Positions 32,857-41,783 of a stretch of 64,000 nt of DNA are shown piece after piece. The number at the start of each line of letters is the position of its first letter. Position 1 is the stretch's first letter. The notes under the pieces are model-generated. The model was not told the origin of the DNA, did not search any database, and was given only the letters and a program-made list of their open reading frames with translations. This DNA is from JAWKXU01 sp964468045 (GTDB taxonomy: Bacteria > Pseudomonadota > Alphaproteobacteria > Sphingomonadales > Sphingomonadaceae). Position numbers and translations under genes: made by a program. Location: NCBI GenBank assembly GCA_964468045.1, contig CAYXTO010000005.1, positions 62,001-126,000 on the forward strand. Direction: 5' to 3'.

Positions 32857-33882
32857 TCAGCCCATGAGGACGATACCGCCCGGCAGTTCTCGCACGCCGA
32901 GGTGCAATAGCTGCTGGATCTGGGCGACGGCATTTTCGATCTGTTCGGTGTGGAAGATGCCATTGACCGGACGTCGACCGATATCGTTGCTGGTGAGGAT
33001 GATCTTGGCGCTGCGATAGCGATTGATGTCCTCGACCGCTTCGGCGAGCGGCGTGTTGCGGAAGACGAGCAAGCCTTGCCGCCATCCGGATATCCGTTCC
33101 GGATCGACCCGCACGATCCTGGTCTCGCCTGACGGCGATGCGACGAGCTGCTCGCCCGGTTCAAGCGCCTGCGAGGCGTCGGCGCTTTCCCGCGTGATCG
33201 ACCCCGAGAGACAGGTCACGCAGGTTTCGCGCTCGCTTGTGCGGATGTTGAACGTGCCGCCGCGCGAGGCGAAGCGTTCGCCGCCGGCCCGGGCCAGGAA
33301 TGGCCGCGCGGTCTCAGGGAGGTCGATAAAGGCCTCGCCGGTGACCAGGCTGACCCCGTGACCATCGTTGATGATCGACAGCGCGGAGCGTGCGTTGAGA
33401 TCGATGCTGGCGCCGCCCGCGAGCTTGACGTCCCGGCGCTCGCCCTGTCCGGTGCGATAGTCGGCGGTCAGCTCCGCGAAAGATGGCCAGAGCCCGAGCG
33501 GCGGATTGGCGACCATGATGGCGGCCGCGGACGCGGCGATGGCGCCCGATCCGGCGAGCATCGCGCGCCGGTTCATGAGCGCTGGCCGCGGTCGCGGCCG
33601 GATGGACGCCACATTGGCAGCGCGCAGCGCGGCGGGATGCGGCAGGTTCATCGCGCGCACGGTCTTACGGAATGCGGCGGCTTCGCGGAAAGCCTCCTCA
33701 TGCGCCGGCCCTTGCGCGCGCCAGATCTCGAAATCGCGTGCGTCGGCGGTCGTCGCCGCGCCCGAGGTCAGGCGCACGAGCCATTGCAACGCCTCCTTCA
33801 TCAGGGGGTCGAGATCATCATTCAGGGCGTCTTCGTGGTTCATGGATGCTGCGCGGTTCCGCATGGCTGGGTGGTCATTCAT
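32857..33882 (-). CDS. FecR-family anti-sigma factor/sensor
   Basis: 341 residues. DUF4880-like N-terminus (KEALQWLVRLTSGAATTADA), one membrane segment after NRRAM (about 105-125), the FecR periplasmic domain (DYRTGQGERRDVKLAGGASI onwards) and a C-terminal STN-like/DUF4974 segment (GLLVFRNTPLAEAVEDINRY). FecR proteins hold an ECF sigma factor inactive until an outer-membrane signal arrives. Its start overlaps the end of the sigma gene by 8 bases, so the pair is coupled. The usual TonB-dependent receptor partner is absent from the window. Confidence 0.92.
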   Translation of the reverse strand: MNDHPAMRNRAASMNHEDALNDDLDPLMKEALQWLVRLTSGAATTADARDFEIWRAQGPAHEEAFREAAAFRKTVRAMNLPHPAALRAANVASIRPRPRPALMNRRAMLAGSGAIAASAAAIMVANPPLGLWPSFAELTADYRTGQGERRDVKLAGGASIDLNARSALSIINDGHGVSLVTGEAFIDLPETARPFLARAGGERFASRGGTFNIRTSERETCVTCLSGSITRESADASQALEPGEQLVASPSGETRIVRVDPERISGWRQGLLVFRNTPLAEAVEDINRYRSAKIILTSNDIGRRPVNGIFHTEQIENAVAQIQQLLHLGVRELPGGIVLMG

Positions 33883-34486
33883 CGTCTCCCTGCATTGAAG
33901 ACAATTTCGGCAGGCCGGTTGCGAACGATTTTTGTCGTCCGAGCCGTTTCGCGCAGTGTTCGACGGCGCGTTGGAGTTCCTTCTGGATCGTGCGCTGAGT
34001 CACGCCGTACCGCTCGGCGAGGGCGTGATGCGATTCATTGCCCACGAAGGTCTCGTGGAAAATGTCCTGCTGCCGCTCGGTCAGTTCGGCCAGGGCGTCC
34101 TGCAACCGCGCGATTTCGCGGCGATCGCCCGCGATGATCTCCGGTCCCGGCGCTTCATGGACGACATCGACCAGGTCCATGATATCGGTGAAGTCGAGCA
34201 CACGTTCGCGCGAGGTGAGAATGTTTCGGGCACGGTTGGCGACCGCGCGCGAAAGATAGGACGCAGGATCCCGGACGGCGCTCAGATCGCGCGGTTTCTG
34301 GAGCCTCAGCCAGGTGTCGTGCAGCGCGTCTTCGACGAGGTCGGGCGCGAAACTGCGAGAGAGCCGGGACTTGAGTTCGGCGTAACGGTCCTGGAGCGCA
34401 CGCAGGAGCTGATGGCGCGTCGTTTCCGACGCGGGCGCGTCCTTGTCGGGATCGTCGCGGTTTCCAGGGCGCGAATCGGCGGTCAT
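33875..34486 (-). CDS. ECF-family RNA polymerase sigma factor
   Basis: 203 residues. Region 2 (APDLVEDALHDTWLRLQKP, then DPASYLSRAVANRARNIL) and region 4 (LAELTERQQDIFHETFVG, then ALAERYGVTQRTIQKELQRA) are clear. It resembles FecI-type sigma factors that work with FecR. GGGGACAG precedes the ATG. Targets probably include this locus, but no ECF-type promoter was identified with confidence. Confidence 0.92.
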   Translation of the reverse strand: MTADSRPGNRDDPDKDAPASETTRHQLLRALQDRYAELKSRLSRSFAPDLVEDALHDTWLRLQKPRDLSAVRDPASYLSRAVANRARNILTSRERVLDFTDIMDLVDVVHEAPGPEIIAGDRREIARLQDALAELTERQQDIFHETFVGNESHHALAERYGVTQRTIQKELQRAVEHCAKRLGRQKSFATGLPKLSSMQGDDE

Positions 34487-34586
34487 GGCTGTCCCCGATG
34501 GTCTCGCGCCATCAGCGGATACGAAAGCGGAGATGCTGTCGATTCCAGCACCATCTGCGTCCCAGTGACCGTGAACCTACAGCAGC

Positions 34587-35363
34587 TCATCGCGCCGCCA
34601 CCTCGAACCACACGGGTTGCGGCAGATCGGCAGGCGGTGGTGCGGGCATCCGCGCGCCATCGAGCACGAGACGAATGTCCCGGTCGAGCTTCTCATCGCC
34701 GCTGGAGTGGATGATGGTGGGGCGCCGGACCAGACCGGCATCATCGATCTCGACCGTCAGCCGCACACGAAATGGCCGTGCGCTGGTGCGTGGATCATTT
34801 TGCAGCCGCTGGTTGATGGCGGCCTGGACGGCGCGGCCGAACGGCTCGAACCGCGCGCGCGACGGCGTGCCGATCATCGGCGCCGCGGTGACCCGCAACG
34901 TGTCGAGCATGAGCCGTGGCGCGCCTTCGGCCTTGGCCCAGGCATCGACGCCGGGCTCCGGAGGGCGTTCGGGCGGGAAGACCAGAACGGCGGTGATACT
35001 GGTGAAGCGGAATGCGAGCCCGGTGCCCTGGAGCATGGCGGCGATGGCCTCGCGTTCGGAGAGGGTGCCGCTGACCGCGTGCGATCGTTTCCCTTCGACG
35101 ACGCCGTTTTCGTAGAGGATATCGATACGGCTCACGGTGCCCAGTTCCATAAGCGCGCGGTCGAGCGGCTGCGCGGGAATATCATAATGGTTCCGCTCGG
35201 CCGGTGCCGGCGGCGTCTCCTGTTGTGCCCGCGCGGGTGACACAGGGTTGGCTGCCAGAAGGAGGAACGGCAAGGCAGCGCGAAGGAGGCTATCCTTTCG
35301 CCGGCGGACTGATCGGGTGCGCGCGTCATGATCAGCCACGGTGCCGCCAACGGGAGACGGCAC
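34587..35363 (-). CDS. Periplasmic STN-domain protein with TonB-C-like C-terminus
   Basis: 258 residues from a GTG at 35363 (a GTG at 35339 is equally possible). A signal peptide (LPFLLLAANPVSPARA) is followed by an STN domain (about 60-130: YDIPAQPLDRALMELGTVSR, VSGTLSEREAIAAMLQGTGL). The C-terminus (RFEPFGRAVQAAINQRLQND, VRLTVEIDDAGLVRRPTIIH) resembles a TonB C-terminal domain. STN domains normally sit at the N-terminus of signalling TonB-dependent receptors and touch FecR. Here there is no receptor barrel, so the protein could link TonB-like interactions to the FecR/sigma pair directly encoded downstream. Confidence 0.78.
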   Translation of the reverse strand: MPSPVGGTVADHDARTRSVRRRKDSLLRAALPFLLLAANPVSPARAQQETPPAPAERNHYDIPAQPLDRALMELGTVSRIDILYENGVVEGKRSHAVSGTLSEREAIAAMLQGTGLAFRFTSITAVLVFPPERPPEPGVDAWAKAEGAPRLMLDTLRVTAAPMIGTPSRARFEPFGRAVQAAINQRLQNDPRTSARPFRVRLTVEIDDAGLVRRPTIIHSSGDEKLDRDIRLVLDGARMPAPPPADLPQPVWFEVAAR

Positions 35364-35403
35364 GAGCGATCGGCGGATATCCAGGGCGCGCGCGGAACTT
35401 CAT

Positions 35404-36066
35404 CTATTCGATCCGGAACTCGATCGGGACCGTGATATCGATCTGCGCGGGCAAGCTGTCCGGGATGGCGGGCAACGGCGCGGCGCGGCGGACCGCCGCG
35501 ATCGCCTCGCTGTCCAGCACGGCAATGCCTGAGCCGCGCTCCAGCCACATCTTGAGAACCCGTCCGTCGCGGTCGAGGAGGAAGCGGACCCAGGCTGTGC
35601 CTTGCTTGCGGCCGAGGCGGGCATCCTCAGGATATTGGCGGTAACGGGCGATATGGGCGAGGAGGATGTCGCGATACTGGAGCGCAAGCGCGCCCGAGAG
35701 GTCGGCGGGCGTCTGACCCGGATCGCTGACCGTAGCCGCTGCCGGAACGGAATGGGAGCCGCCGGGGCTGAGCGGATCGGGAACGCTGCTTGTCAGATGC
35801 CTGGGCGGCCGGACGGGCGCTTCGGTCGGCACCGCGTCGCTCGGAAGCTTGGGCGGCGTCAATGGCTGATTGGCGATGGCGCCGCTATCGGTGCGGTCGA
35901 GCGGGAGCAGCTCGACGACCAGCACGCGTTCGCTCTGCCCCCGTGCGCGGGAGCGTCCGCCGTCGCCCGTGAAGGGGTCGAGCAGGAACAGGAAGGTCAT
36001 AAGCGCTGCGTGCGCCAGCAGCGACAGGATGATCGCGAAGAGCCGGGACGAAACGGTTTCGATCAT
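35404..36066 (-). CDS. TonB-family energy transducer (first)
   Basis: 220 residues from MIETVSSRLFAIILSLLAHA; a GTG start 14 codons earlier (36108) is possible. One N-terminal membrane helix (LFAIILSLLAHAALMTFLFL), including a His in the position typical for TonB, is followed by a Pro/Ala-rich spacer shorter than usual. The C-terminal domain (YRDILLAHIARYRQYPEDAR, GTAWVRFLLDRDGRVLKMW, LDSEAIAAVRRAAPLPAIPD) is a classical TonB_C with the YP motif. It passes proton-motive-force energy to outer-membrane proteins. It is divergent from the AraC gene by 77 bases. Confidence 0.88.
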   Translation of the reverse strand: MIETVSSRLFAIILSLLAHAALMTFLFLLDPFTGDGGRSRARGQSERVLVVELLPLDRTDSGAIANQPLTPPKLPSDAVPTEAPVRPPRHLTSSVPDPLSPGGSHSVPAAATVSDPGQTPADLSGALALQYRDILLAHIARYRQYPEDARLGRKQGTAWVRFLLDRDGRVLKMWLERGSGIAVLDSEAIAAVRRAAPLPAIPDSLPAQIDITVPIEFRIE

Positions 36067-36143
36067 CGCCGCGCCGCGCGGTTCAGTTTTGACATGGCAA
36101 TGATGCACAAGGGTCCACCCCAGCGCGCAATTAGTCGCCTAAG

Positions 36144-37205
36144 ATGACAGTTCTGCTGCGCGCGCCTTTTTCGGCGGATTCCGGCGGTTCTCCATCGCTC
36201 GTCGCACCTTCCGCGAAAATAATTTGCGGGCATTCGCATTTTTGCGTTCGTGATCGCGTCGCCCCGGCTGTCGAGTTTTTGAAAGTCGATGAGATGGCGG
36301 TGAACTTGCATACGGGCATGCTGGAATGTTGCGATGTCGAGCCGAGGGCGATTGTGCGGCCCATCGGCGCTGTCGCCGTGTGCGCTCGCGCGCCCTTTCG
36401 GGCCGCCCCTGGCGAGGAACTTCGGGCGCGGCATCGCGTGAAAGTCGGCCGTATCGACCTCGACCGGCGCGTCTTCGCCAGGCAGCGCGCGGTGTCGATC
36501 ACGCCGACCGAAACGATGGTGCATATCCTCGCCCCGCGTGTCGGCCATGCGGTGGTCGTCAGCAACGGCGAAAGCTATATGCTGGAGCCGGGAACGGCTC
36601 TGCTCGCTGCCGACACCGAGAAAATCACCAGCGTATGGACCGGCGGGTCGCAGGCATTGATCCTGCGCGTCCCCCGCGCGTCGATCCAGGCCGTCGGCTC
36701 GCGCGCATTCGGCAATGCCCGCCGGCTGGCCCCGATCGATTGCCGGTTCGCGCTCGCGCCTGACGCAATCGCCTCGGGCAATGCAGAACTCACCGAGAAG
36801 CGCATTCTGGAAACGCTGGTCGCTGCGCTGCGCGCGAGCCCGCAGGAAGCGGCCCTGTTTCCGCTGGCGCGGTCGGTCCAGCGCGCCGTGGACCATGTTC
36901 GTGCGAACCCGATCCTGTCCTGGTCGATCGAAGATCTTGCCGCGGTGGCGGGTGTCACGGCCGGCACGCTGCGCCGCAATTTCAGCACCTGCCTCGGCAT
37001 GTCGGTGACCCAGCTCGTCCTGCAATCGCGCATCGAGTGGGTCCGGGCGCGGCTGGAAAGCGTGACCGAGAGCCGATCGATCGGTGAACTCTCGATCGCT
37101 GCCGGGTTCGGCGCGTCGGGCATGCTCAACCGGACCTACCAGCGTCATTTTGGAGAAACGCCGAGCCAGACGCGCACGCGCGCATTCCGATCGCGCCGCG
37201 ACTGA
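36144..37205 (+). CDS. AraC-family transcriptional regulator
   Basis: 353 residues from the ATG at 36144; the internal ATG at 36294 (MAVNLHTGMLECC) is an alternative giving 303 residues. The C-terminal 100 residues carry both AraC helix-turn-helix motifs: WSIEDLAAVAGVTAGTLRRN and SRSIGELSIAAGFGASGMLN. The N-terminal half is a likely ligand/dimerisation domain (AraC_binding_2 type). It lies between the divergent TonB gene and the TpsB gene, and a 10-bp inverted repeat at 37327-37392 upstream of tpsB is a candidate target. It probably activates the exoprotein operon. Confidence 0.88.
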   Translation: MTVLLRAPFSADSGGSPSLVAPSAKIICGHSHFCVRDRVAPAVEFLKVDEMAVNLHTGMLECCDVEPRAIVRPIGAVAVCARAPFRAAPGEELRARHRVKVGRIDLDRRVFARQRAVSITPTETMVHILAPRVGHAVVVSNGESYMLEPGTALLAADTEKITSVWTGGSQALILRVPRASIQAVGSRAFGNARRLAPIDCRFALAPDAIASGNAELTEKRILETLVAALRASPQEAALFPLARSVQRAVDHVRANPILSWSIEDLAAVAGVTAGTLRRNFSTCLGMSVTQLVLQSRIEWVRARLESVTESRSIGELSIAAGFGASGMLNRTYQRHFGETPSQTRTRAFRSRRD

Positions 37206-37326
37206 AATCGCCCTCCGAACCGAGGGCTTCAAGATATATCCAGCGTCCTGAATCATATTCAAGGCGAACCCCGTTTCTTGTTTCAAATAAAGATCAAGAT
37301 AAATCCGCGATCAATTCACCGATTCG

Positions 37327-37392
37327 ATCCAGTCTACTTTTCGTTAGTCCATGATCCACTGTAACACAACTTACATATTGTTTAGACTGGAT
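37327..37392. promoter_or_regulatory. Spaced inverted repeat in the AT-rich tpsB upstream region
   Basis: ATCCAGTCTA (37327-37336) and TAGACTGGAT (37383-37392) are perfect 10-bp complements 46 bases apart, in an AT-rich pocket of otherwise GC-rich DNA. The 37206-37575 gap holds no gene. The arms could be operator half-sites for the AraC regulator (looping) or a long-loop hairpin. A promoter is likely here but its boxes could not be fixed. Confidence 0.5.
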
Positions 37393-37575
37393 TATACGAA
37401 ACGACATTCGGTAAGATTATTCCTTGAGAATCGGAACGCTCCCCCTTTAACAGGCTGACGTCAACGGGCGCTGCATTGCAGCAATCGAGTCTTCGAGTGC
37501 CCGTATTTGAGACGTGAGAGACCGTGTGCCGTCCGGCTTTCTGCCCTGGCGGCGCTTCTAGCGGGGGGTGTGGTT

Positions 37576-39210
37576 TTGACGTTCGAGAGAGAAAGCTGGC
37601 GGCTTGCGCCAAGCGGGACCGCGCTCGCGCTGGCGCTGGTGTCGATGGCGGCGCCAGCCTTTGCGCAGGATGGGAGCTTGCCCGACGCCGCCCCGGATGC
37701 GGCTGCTCAGCAGGCATCGACATCGAACTTCGACATCATGGCGTTTCAGGTGAAGGGCAACACCTTGCTGGCGGCGGACGATGTCGAGCGCGCGATCCTG
37801 CCGTTCATGGGTCCGGGCAAGTCGGAAGCCGACGTAGAGGCGGCGCGTGCGGCCCTGCAGAAGCTTTATGAGGACAAGGGCTATGTCGCCGTCTCGGTCT
37901 ACATTCCCGAGCAGGCCGTCGATAGCGGCGTGCTGCAACTCCAGGTGCAGCCGCAGGCGGTGGGGCAACTCCTCGTCGAAGGCGACACGAAAAACGCGGA
38001 CGCCGTGCGTGCCATGGCGCCCTCGGTGGCGGTCGGCACCACGCCCAACCTTCCGGCCTTCCAGCGCGACGTGGTGGCGCTGAACGCAAAGCCGACCCGC
38101 CGCGTCACTCCGGAACTGCGCGCGGGCGAAGCGCCGGGCACGCTCGACGTGGTGCTCAAAGTCGAGGAAAGCTCGCCCTGGCACGCCTCGGCCGAACTGA
38201 ACAACTTTTCCTCCTCAGCGACCACGGACCTCCGCGCCTCGGCGACGCTGCGCTATGACGACATGTGGGGCCGCGGCGACAGTCTCTCCCTCTCGGCGCA
38301 GACCGCGCCTCGCCGCACCGACGACGGAACGGTGTTTTCGGGCAATTACCTGATGCGACTGGGCCAGGGCACGCAATTGCTGCTCTACGGCGTGTATTCG
38401 GACAGCGACATCGCGGTGGTCGGCGGCACCAGCGTGATCGGACGGGGCAAGATGGGCGGGTTCCGCCTGATCCGTTCGCTTGGGAGCAGCGAGGGCTTCT
38501 ACCACAGCCTGACCATCGGCATGGACTATAAGGACTTCTCCGAAGATGTCCTGCTTGGGTCCGACCGGGCCAAGGCGCCGATCAAATATGCCCCGCTGAT
38601 CGCGTCCTGGCGCGGCGACTGGCAGGGCGAGACGGCGACCAGCAATATCACGATCACGGGCAATTTCGGCATCAGAGGGCTCGGCGATAGCTGGGAGCGG
38701 TTCGACGCCAAGCGCTATATGGCACGCCAGAGCTTCATCGCCTTGAAGCTCGACGCCGAACGCACCCAGACCTTCGGCCCCGATCTCCAATTGAACGCGC
38801 GCTTCACGGGACAATGGTCGCCCGATCCGCTGATCAGCAACGAGGGCTTCAGCCTCGGCGGCATGTCGAGCGTGCGCGGCTATTATGAATCCGAGGCGAT
38901 CGGCGATTATGGCTTTGCCTATCAGACCGAATTGCGCTCGCCCGACTTCGCCAAGCTGCTCGGCACCGATCTCATCAACGAACTGCGGTTCCACGCCTTC
39001 GTCGACAGCGGCTATGTCGGCATCCATCAGCCGCTCCCGAGCCAGGCCGCGATCCGCAATACGTGGCTCAGCAGCGCCGGCCTCGGCGGGCGCATCAAGC
39101 TCTTCAACCATCTGACCGGCGCGATCGACGCCGGTGTTCCGCTCAAGTCCGGACCGGAATCCGAGTCCGGCGACATCTTCGTCCGCTTCCGCATCCAGGG
39201 GGAATTTTAA
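37576..39210 (+). CDS. Two-partner-secretion outer-membrane transporter (TpsB/ShlB/FhaC-like)
   Basis: 544 residues from a TTG with GGGGGG 8 bases upstream; a GTG at 37570 or TTG at 37507 is possible. A signal peptide (LALALVSMAAPAFA) is followed by POTRA domains (about 52-200: FQVKGNTLLAADDVERAILP, EDKGYVAVSVYIPEQAVDSG). A 16-strand-type barrel follows, with the SSVRGYYESE motif (near 432), the VRGY loop conserved in FhaC. It exports a TpsA protein across the outer membrane. It opens the plus-strand operon that ends with the giant TpsA gene 6 kb downstream. Confidence 0.92.
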   Translation: MTFERESWRLAPSGTALALALVSMAAPAFAQDGSLPDAAPDAAAQQASTSNFDIMAFQVKGNTLLAADDVERAILPFMGPGKSEADVEAARAALQKLYEDKGYVAVSVYIPEQAVDSGVLQLQVQPQAVGQLLVEGDTKNADAVRAMAPSVAVGTTPNLPAFQRDVVALNAKPTRRVTPELRAGEAPGTLDVVLKVEESSPWHASAELNNFSSSATTDLRASATLRYDDMWGRGDSLSLSAQTAPRRTDDGTVFSGNYLMRLGQGTQLLLYGVYSDSDIAVVGGTSVIGRGKMGGFRLIRSLGSSEGFYHSLTIGMDYKDFSEDVLLGSDRAKAPIKYAPLIASWRGDWQGETATSNITITGNFGIRGLGDSWERFDAKRYMARQSFIALKLDAERTQTFGPDLQLNARFTGQWSPDPLISNEGFSLGGMSSVRGYYESEAIGDYGFAYQTELRSPDFAKLLGTDLINELRFHAFVDSGYVGIHQPLPSQAAIRNTWLSSAGLGGRIKLFNHLTGAIDAGVPLKSGPESESGDIFVRFRIQGEF

Positions 39211-39213
39211 ACC

Positions 39214-40986
39214 ATGTCAGTCTTTGCACGTCTCAAGAAGGGCGTGGCCGGAACGCTCCTGGCCGCTGCCGCCACGGTCGCTTTCGCATCGCCGGCTCAT
39301 GCCTGGTGGGAGGCGGATTACAGCTACCGCACCAAGATCAACCTCAACACGCAAGCCGCGGGTGTCACCGGCGAGGTCGCGCGCGCGCCGGTGCTGATCC
39401 GGCTGCATTCGGGCAATTTCAGCTTCAAGGATGTGAAGCCCGACGGCTCCGATCTGCGCTTTGTCGCGGGCGATGATCGCACACCGCTCAAGTTCCACAT
39501 CGAGAAATGGTCGCCGCAAGAAGAACAGGCGCTGGTGTGGGTCGATGTGCAGGGGCTTCAGCCGGGTCAGGCTTCGGCGGTCTATGCCTATTACGGCAAC
39601 AAGGACGCTGCCGCGCAGCAGGACGTCGCCGGCACCTTCGCGCCGGATTACCGGCTGGTCTATCACTTCAATGACGAGGGCGCCGCGAAGGACGCCACGT
39701 CGAACGGCAACAACGCGAGCGGAGCCGCGGGTCGCAACGCGGGCGGCCTGATCGGATCGAGTCTCGTCCTCGACGGCACCACTCCGGTCACGCTGCCCGC
39801 GCCAGCCTTCGCGAGCGGTCCGCTCAGCATCAGCTTCTGGGTGAAGCCTGCCGGTGACGGCACGCTGTTCAGCCTGCCGGGCAGCGTCAGCCTCGTCGTC
39901 GAGGGCGGCCAGCTTTTCATCGATGCGGGCGGCAACCGCAGCAACGGCGGCGCACTCGCCGCCGATAGCTGGACAAACGTCGCGCTGGTCAACGACGGCG
40001 CCAAGTCGGTCCTATACATCAATGGCCAGCCTGCCGGCGAAGTAACCGGCGCCCTTGCCGCTGCCACGGGCGCGCCACTGCTCGGCCAGGGCTTCTCCGG
40101 CGAGATCGACGAGTTCCGCGTTGCGGGCGTCGCCCTGCCGCAGGCCGCGTTCCAGCTTGCCGCGGGCAGCGAAGGCCAGGCCGCGAAGCTGGTGACCGCC
40201 GACACGCCGCAGCAGGTCGAGACCGGCGGCGGCCACGGCCATTTCGGCATATTGTTCGGCGCGCTGACCTTCGACGCCTGGGTGGTCATCATCATCTGCG
40301 CCTTCATGTTGCTCGTCGCGATCGCGATCATGATCAGCAAGGGCCTGCTCATCGGCAAGGTTCGCTCGGCAAACGAAGCGTTCCTCGAAGCCTATGCGGG
40401 CCTGTCGCGCCGGGCCGGCGACCATGACGGTCTCCCCGCGTTCGACCCCGGTGCCGCAGCGGCGGACTCCACGCTGGGCCGGCTCTACAATATCGGCCGC
40501 CGCGAGCTGACCGAGCGTCTCAAGGAAGGCAAGGCCACCGGCAGCCGGTTCGCGATCCGCAGCCAGTCGATCGCCGCGATCCGCTCGGCGCTCGATGCAG
40601 GGCGCGTCCGTGAAGGCCAGAAGCTCAACGCGCGGCTGGTGCTGCTGACCATCGCCATCTCGGGCGGCCCGTTCATTGGCCTGCTCGGCACCGTGCTCGG
40701 TGTCATGATTACCTTTGCGAGCGTGGCCGCGGCCGGTGAGGTCAACATCAACGCCATTGCGCCGGGCATCGCGGCGGCGCTCCTCGCCACCGTCGCCGGC
40801 CTCGCGGTCGCGATCCCGGCGCTGTTCGGCTACAATTACCTGCTCAGCCGCATCGAGGAGATCACCGCCGACCACGACATCTTCGTGGACGAGCTGGAGA
40901 AGCGCATCGCCGAGACCTGGCAGGATATCGGTCCCGCAGGCGGGCCCGCTGGGCAGGACGCGCCTGTCGCGGCCCAGGCCGCTTGA
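39214..40986 (+). CDS. DUF2341-LamG-MotA/TolQ/ExbB fusion protein
   Basis: 590 residues. Signal peptide (residues 1-30, ending AFASPAHA), a DUF2341 domain (about 31-130: WWEADYSYRTKINLN, QALVWVDVQGLQ, YAYYGN), a LamG/concanavalin-like domain (about 180-310: LSISFWVKPAGDGTLFS, FSGEIDEFRVAGVAL), then an ExbB channel: membrane helix near 352-375, and the conserved pair near 473-500 (GGPFIGLLGTVLGVMITF) and 515-545 (NAIAPGIAAALLATVAGLAV). ExbB forms the proton channel that drives TonB. A large periplasmic, possibly glycan-binding, head on ExbB is unusual. The gene starts 4 bases after tpsB and is followed by exbD. Confidence 0.9.
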   Translation: MSVFARLKKGVAGTLLAAAATVAFASPAHAWWEADYSYRTKINLNTQAAGVTGEVARAPVLIRLHSGNFSFKDVKPDGSDLRFVAGDDRTPLKFHIEKWSPQEEQALVWVDVQGLQPGQASAVYAYYGNKDAAAQQDVAGTFAPDYRLVYHFNDEGAAKDATSNGNNASGAAGRNAGGLIGSSLVLDGTTPVTLPAPAFASGPLSISFWVKPAGDGTLFSLPGSVSLVVEGGQLFIDAGGNRSNGGALAADSWTNVALVNDGAKSVLYINGQPAGEVTGALAAATGAPLLGQGFSGEIDEFRVAGVALPQAAFQLAAGSEGQAAKLVTADTPQQVETGGGHGHFGILFGALTFDAWVVIIICAFMLLVAIAIMISKGLLIGKVRSANEAFLEAYAGLSRRAGDHDGLPAFDPGAAAADSTLGRLYNIGRRELTERLKEGKATGSRFAIRSQSIAAIRSALDAGRVREGQKLNARLVLLTIAISGGPFIGLLGTVLGVMITFASVAAAGEVNINAIAPGIAAALLATVAGLAVAIPALFGYNYLLSRIEEITADHDIFVDELEKRIAETWQDIGPAGGPAGQDAPVAAQAA

Positions 40987-41014
40987 GCCCCACACCGAAC
41001 AGGAGGCTCAGGCC

Positions 41015-41443
41015 ATGGGTATGCAGGTAGGCGGCGGCAAGAAGCCGTATAACGAGATCAACATCACCCCGTTCGTCGACGTGGTGCTGGTGCTCCTCAT
41101 CATCTTCATCCTGATGACGACGGCGGCGGTCCAGGGGATCAAGGTGGACCTGCCGTCCGCCTCTTCGGCCAAGACGCTCGAAGCGCAGAAGAGCCGGGTG
41201 ATCGCGGTCAGCAACGACGGCACCGTGTCGATCGACGCCATTCCGGTGTCGATGGCGGAACTGGAAAGCCAGCTTCGCTCCAGCATCGCGACCACGCCGG
41301 ACCTTGCGGTGATCCTGCGCGGCGACCGCGCCGTCCAGTACGACAAGGTCATGCAGGTGCTCGACCTGTGTTCCAAGGTCGGCGTGCCGAGCCTCGGCAT
41401 GGCGTCCACGCGTCCGCCCGTTTCGGCGCCCGGCGGCGCCTGA
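41015..41443 (+). CDS. exbD: ExbD-family proton-channel partner
   Basis: 142 residues from the ATG at 41015 (AGGAGG upstream). One membrane helix near residues 20-40 (TPFVDVVLVLLIIFILMTTA) carries the essential Asp of ExbD/TolR. The C-terminal periplasmic domain ends with VPSLGMASTRPP. It works with the ExbB-type channel encoded just before and with a TonB encoded after, at the inner membrane. Confidence 0.93.
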   Translation: MGMQVGGGKKPYNEINITPFVDVVLVLLIIFILMTTAAVQGIKVDLPSASSAKTLEAQKSRVIAVSNDGTVSIDAIPVSMAELESQLRSSIATTPDLAVILRGDRAVQYDKVMQVLDLCSKVGVPSLGMASTRPPVSAPGGA

Positions 41444-41473
41444 GGGGGGTGAGATCCATGCACAAGGATAATC

Positions 41474-41740
41474 ATGATGGCCCGCTTCCGCATTCGCCGG
41501 TCGCGCAGCAGTTTCCGCAAGCGAAGCTGGTGGCTCCGGTCCGGCCGGGCGTGGCTCCTGATGATGTTCGCGCTGCTTCTGATCGCTGCGATCGTCCTGC
41601 TGCTGTCCAGGCACAACGAAGCCTTCGCCTTGCAGGGGCCGCAGGACAATGCGGACAGCGCCTTTATCTCAGGGCTGCCGCCTGCGGGATCGACCTCTCC
41701 GGCTGGACTGCCGACTGGCGTGGCGCGCGCCTTTTCCTGA
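41474..41740 (+). CDS. Small single-span membrane protein
   Basis: 88 residues. A very basic N-terminus (RFRIRRSRSSFRKRSWWLR) is followed by one hydrophobic helix (AWLLMMFALLLIAAIVLLL) and a short polar periplasmic end. AGGATAATC precedes the ATG. Another frame of similar length overlaps, but lacks this organisation. It lies between exbD and the second tonB, so it is probably an accessory of the energy complex. No family is recognised. Confidence 0.6.
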   Translation: MMARFRIRRSRSSFRKRSWWLRSGRAWLLMMFALLLIAAIVLLLSRHNEAFALQGPQDNADSAFISGLPPAGSTSPAGLPTGVARAFS

Positions 41741-41783
41741 ACGGCATCGGACGCGCGCATGAAGCGTCGCTGGGGGGGCTGTG

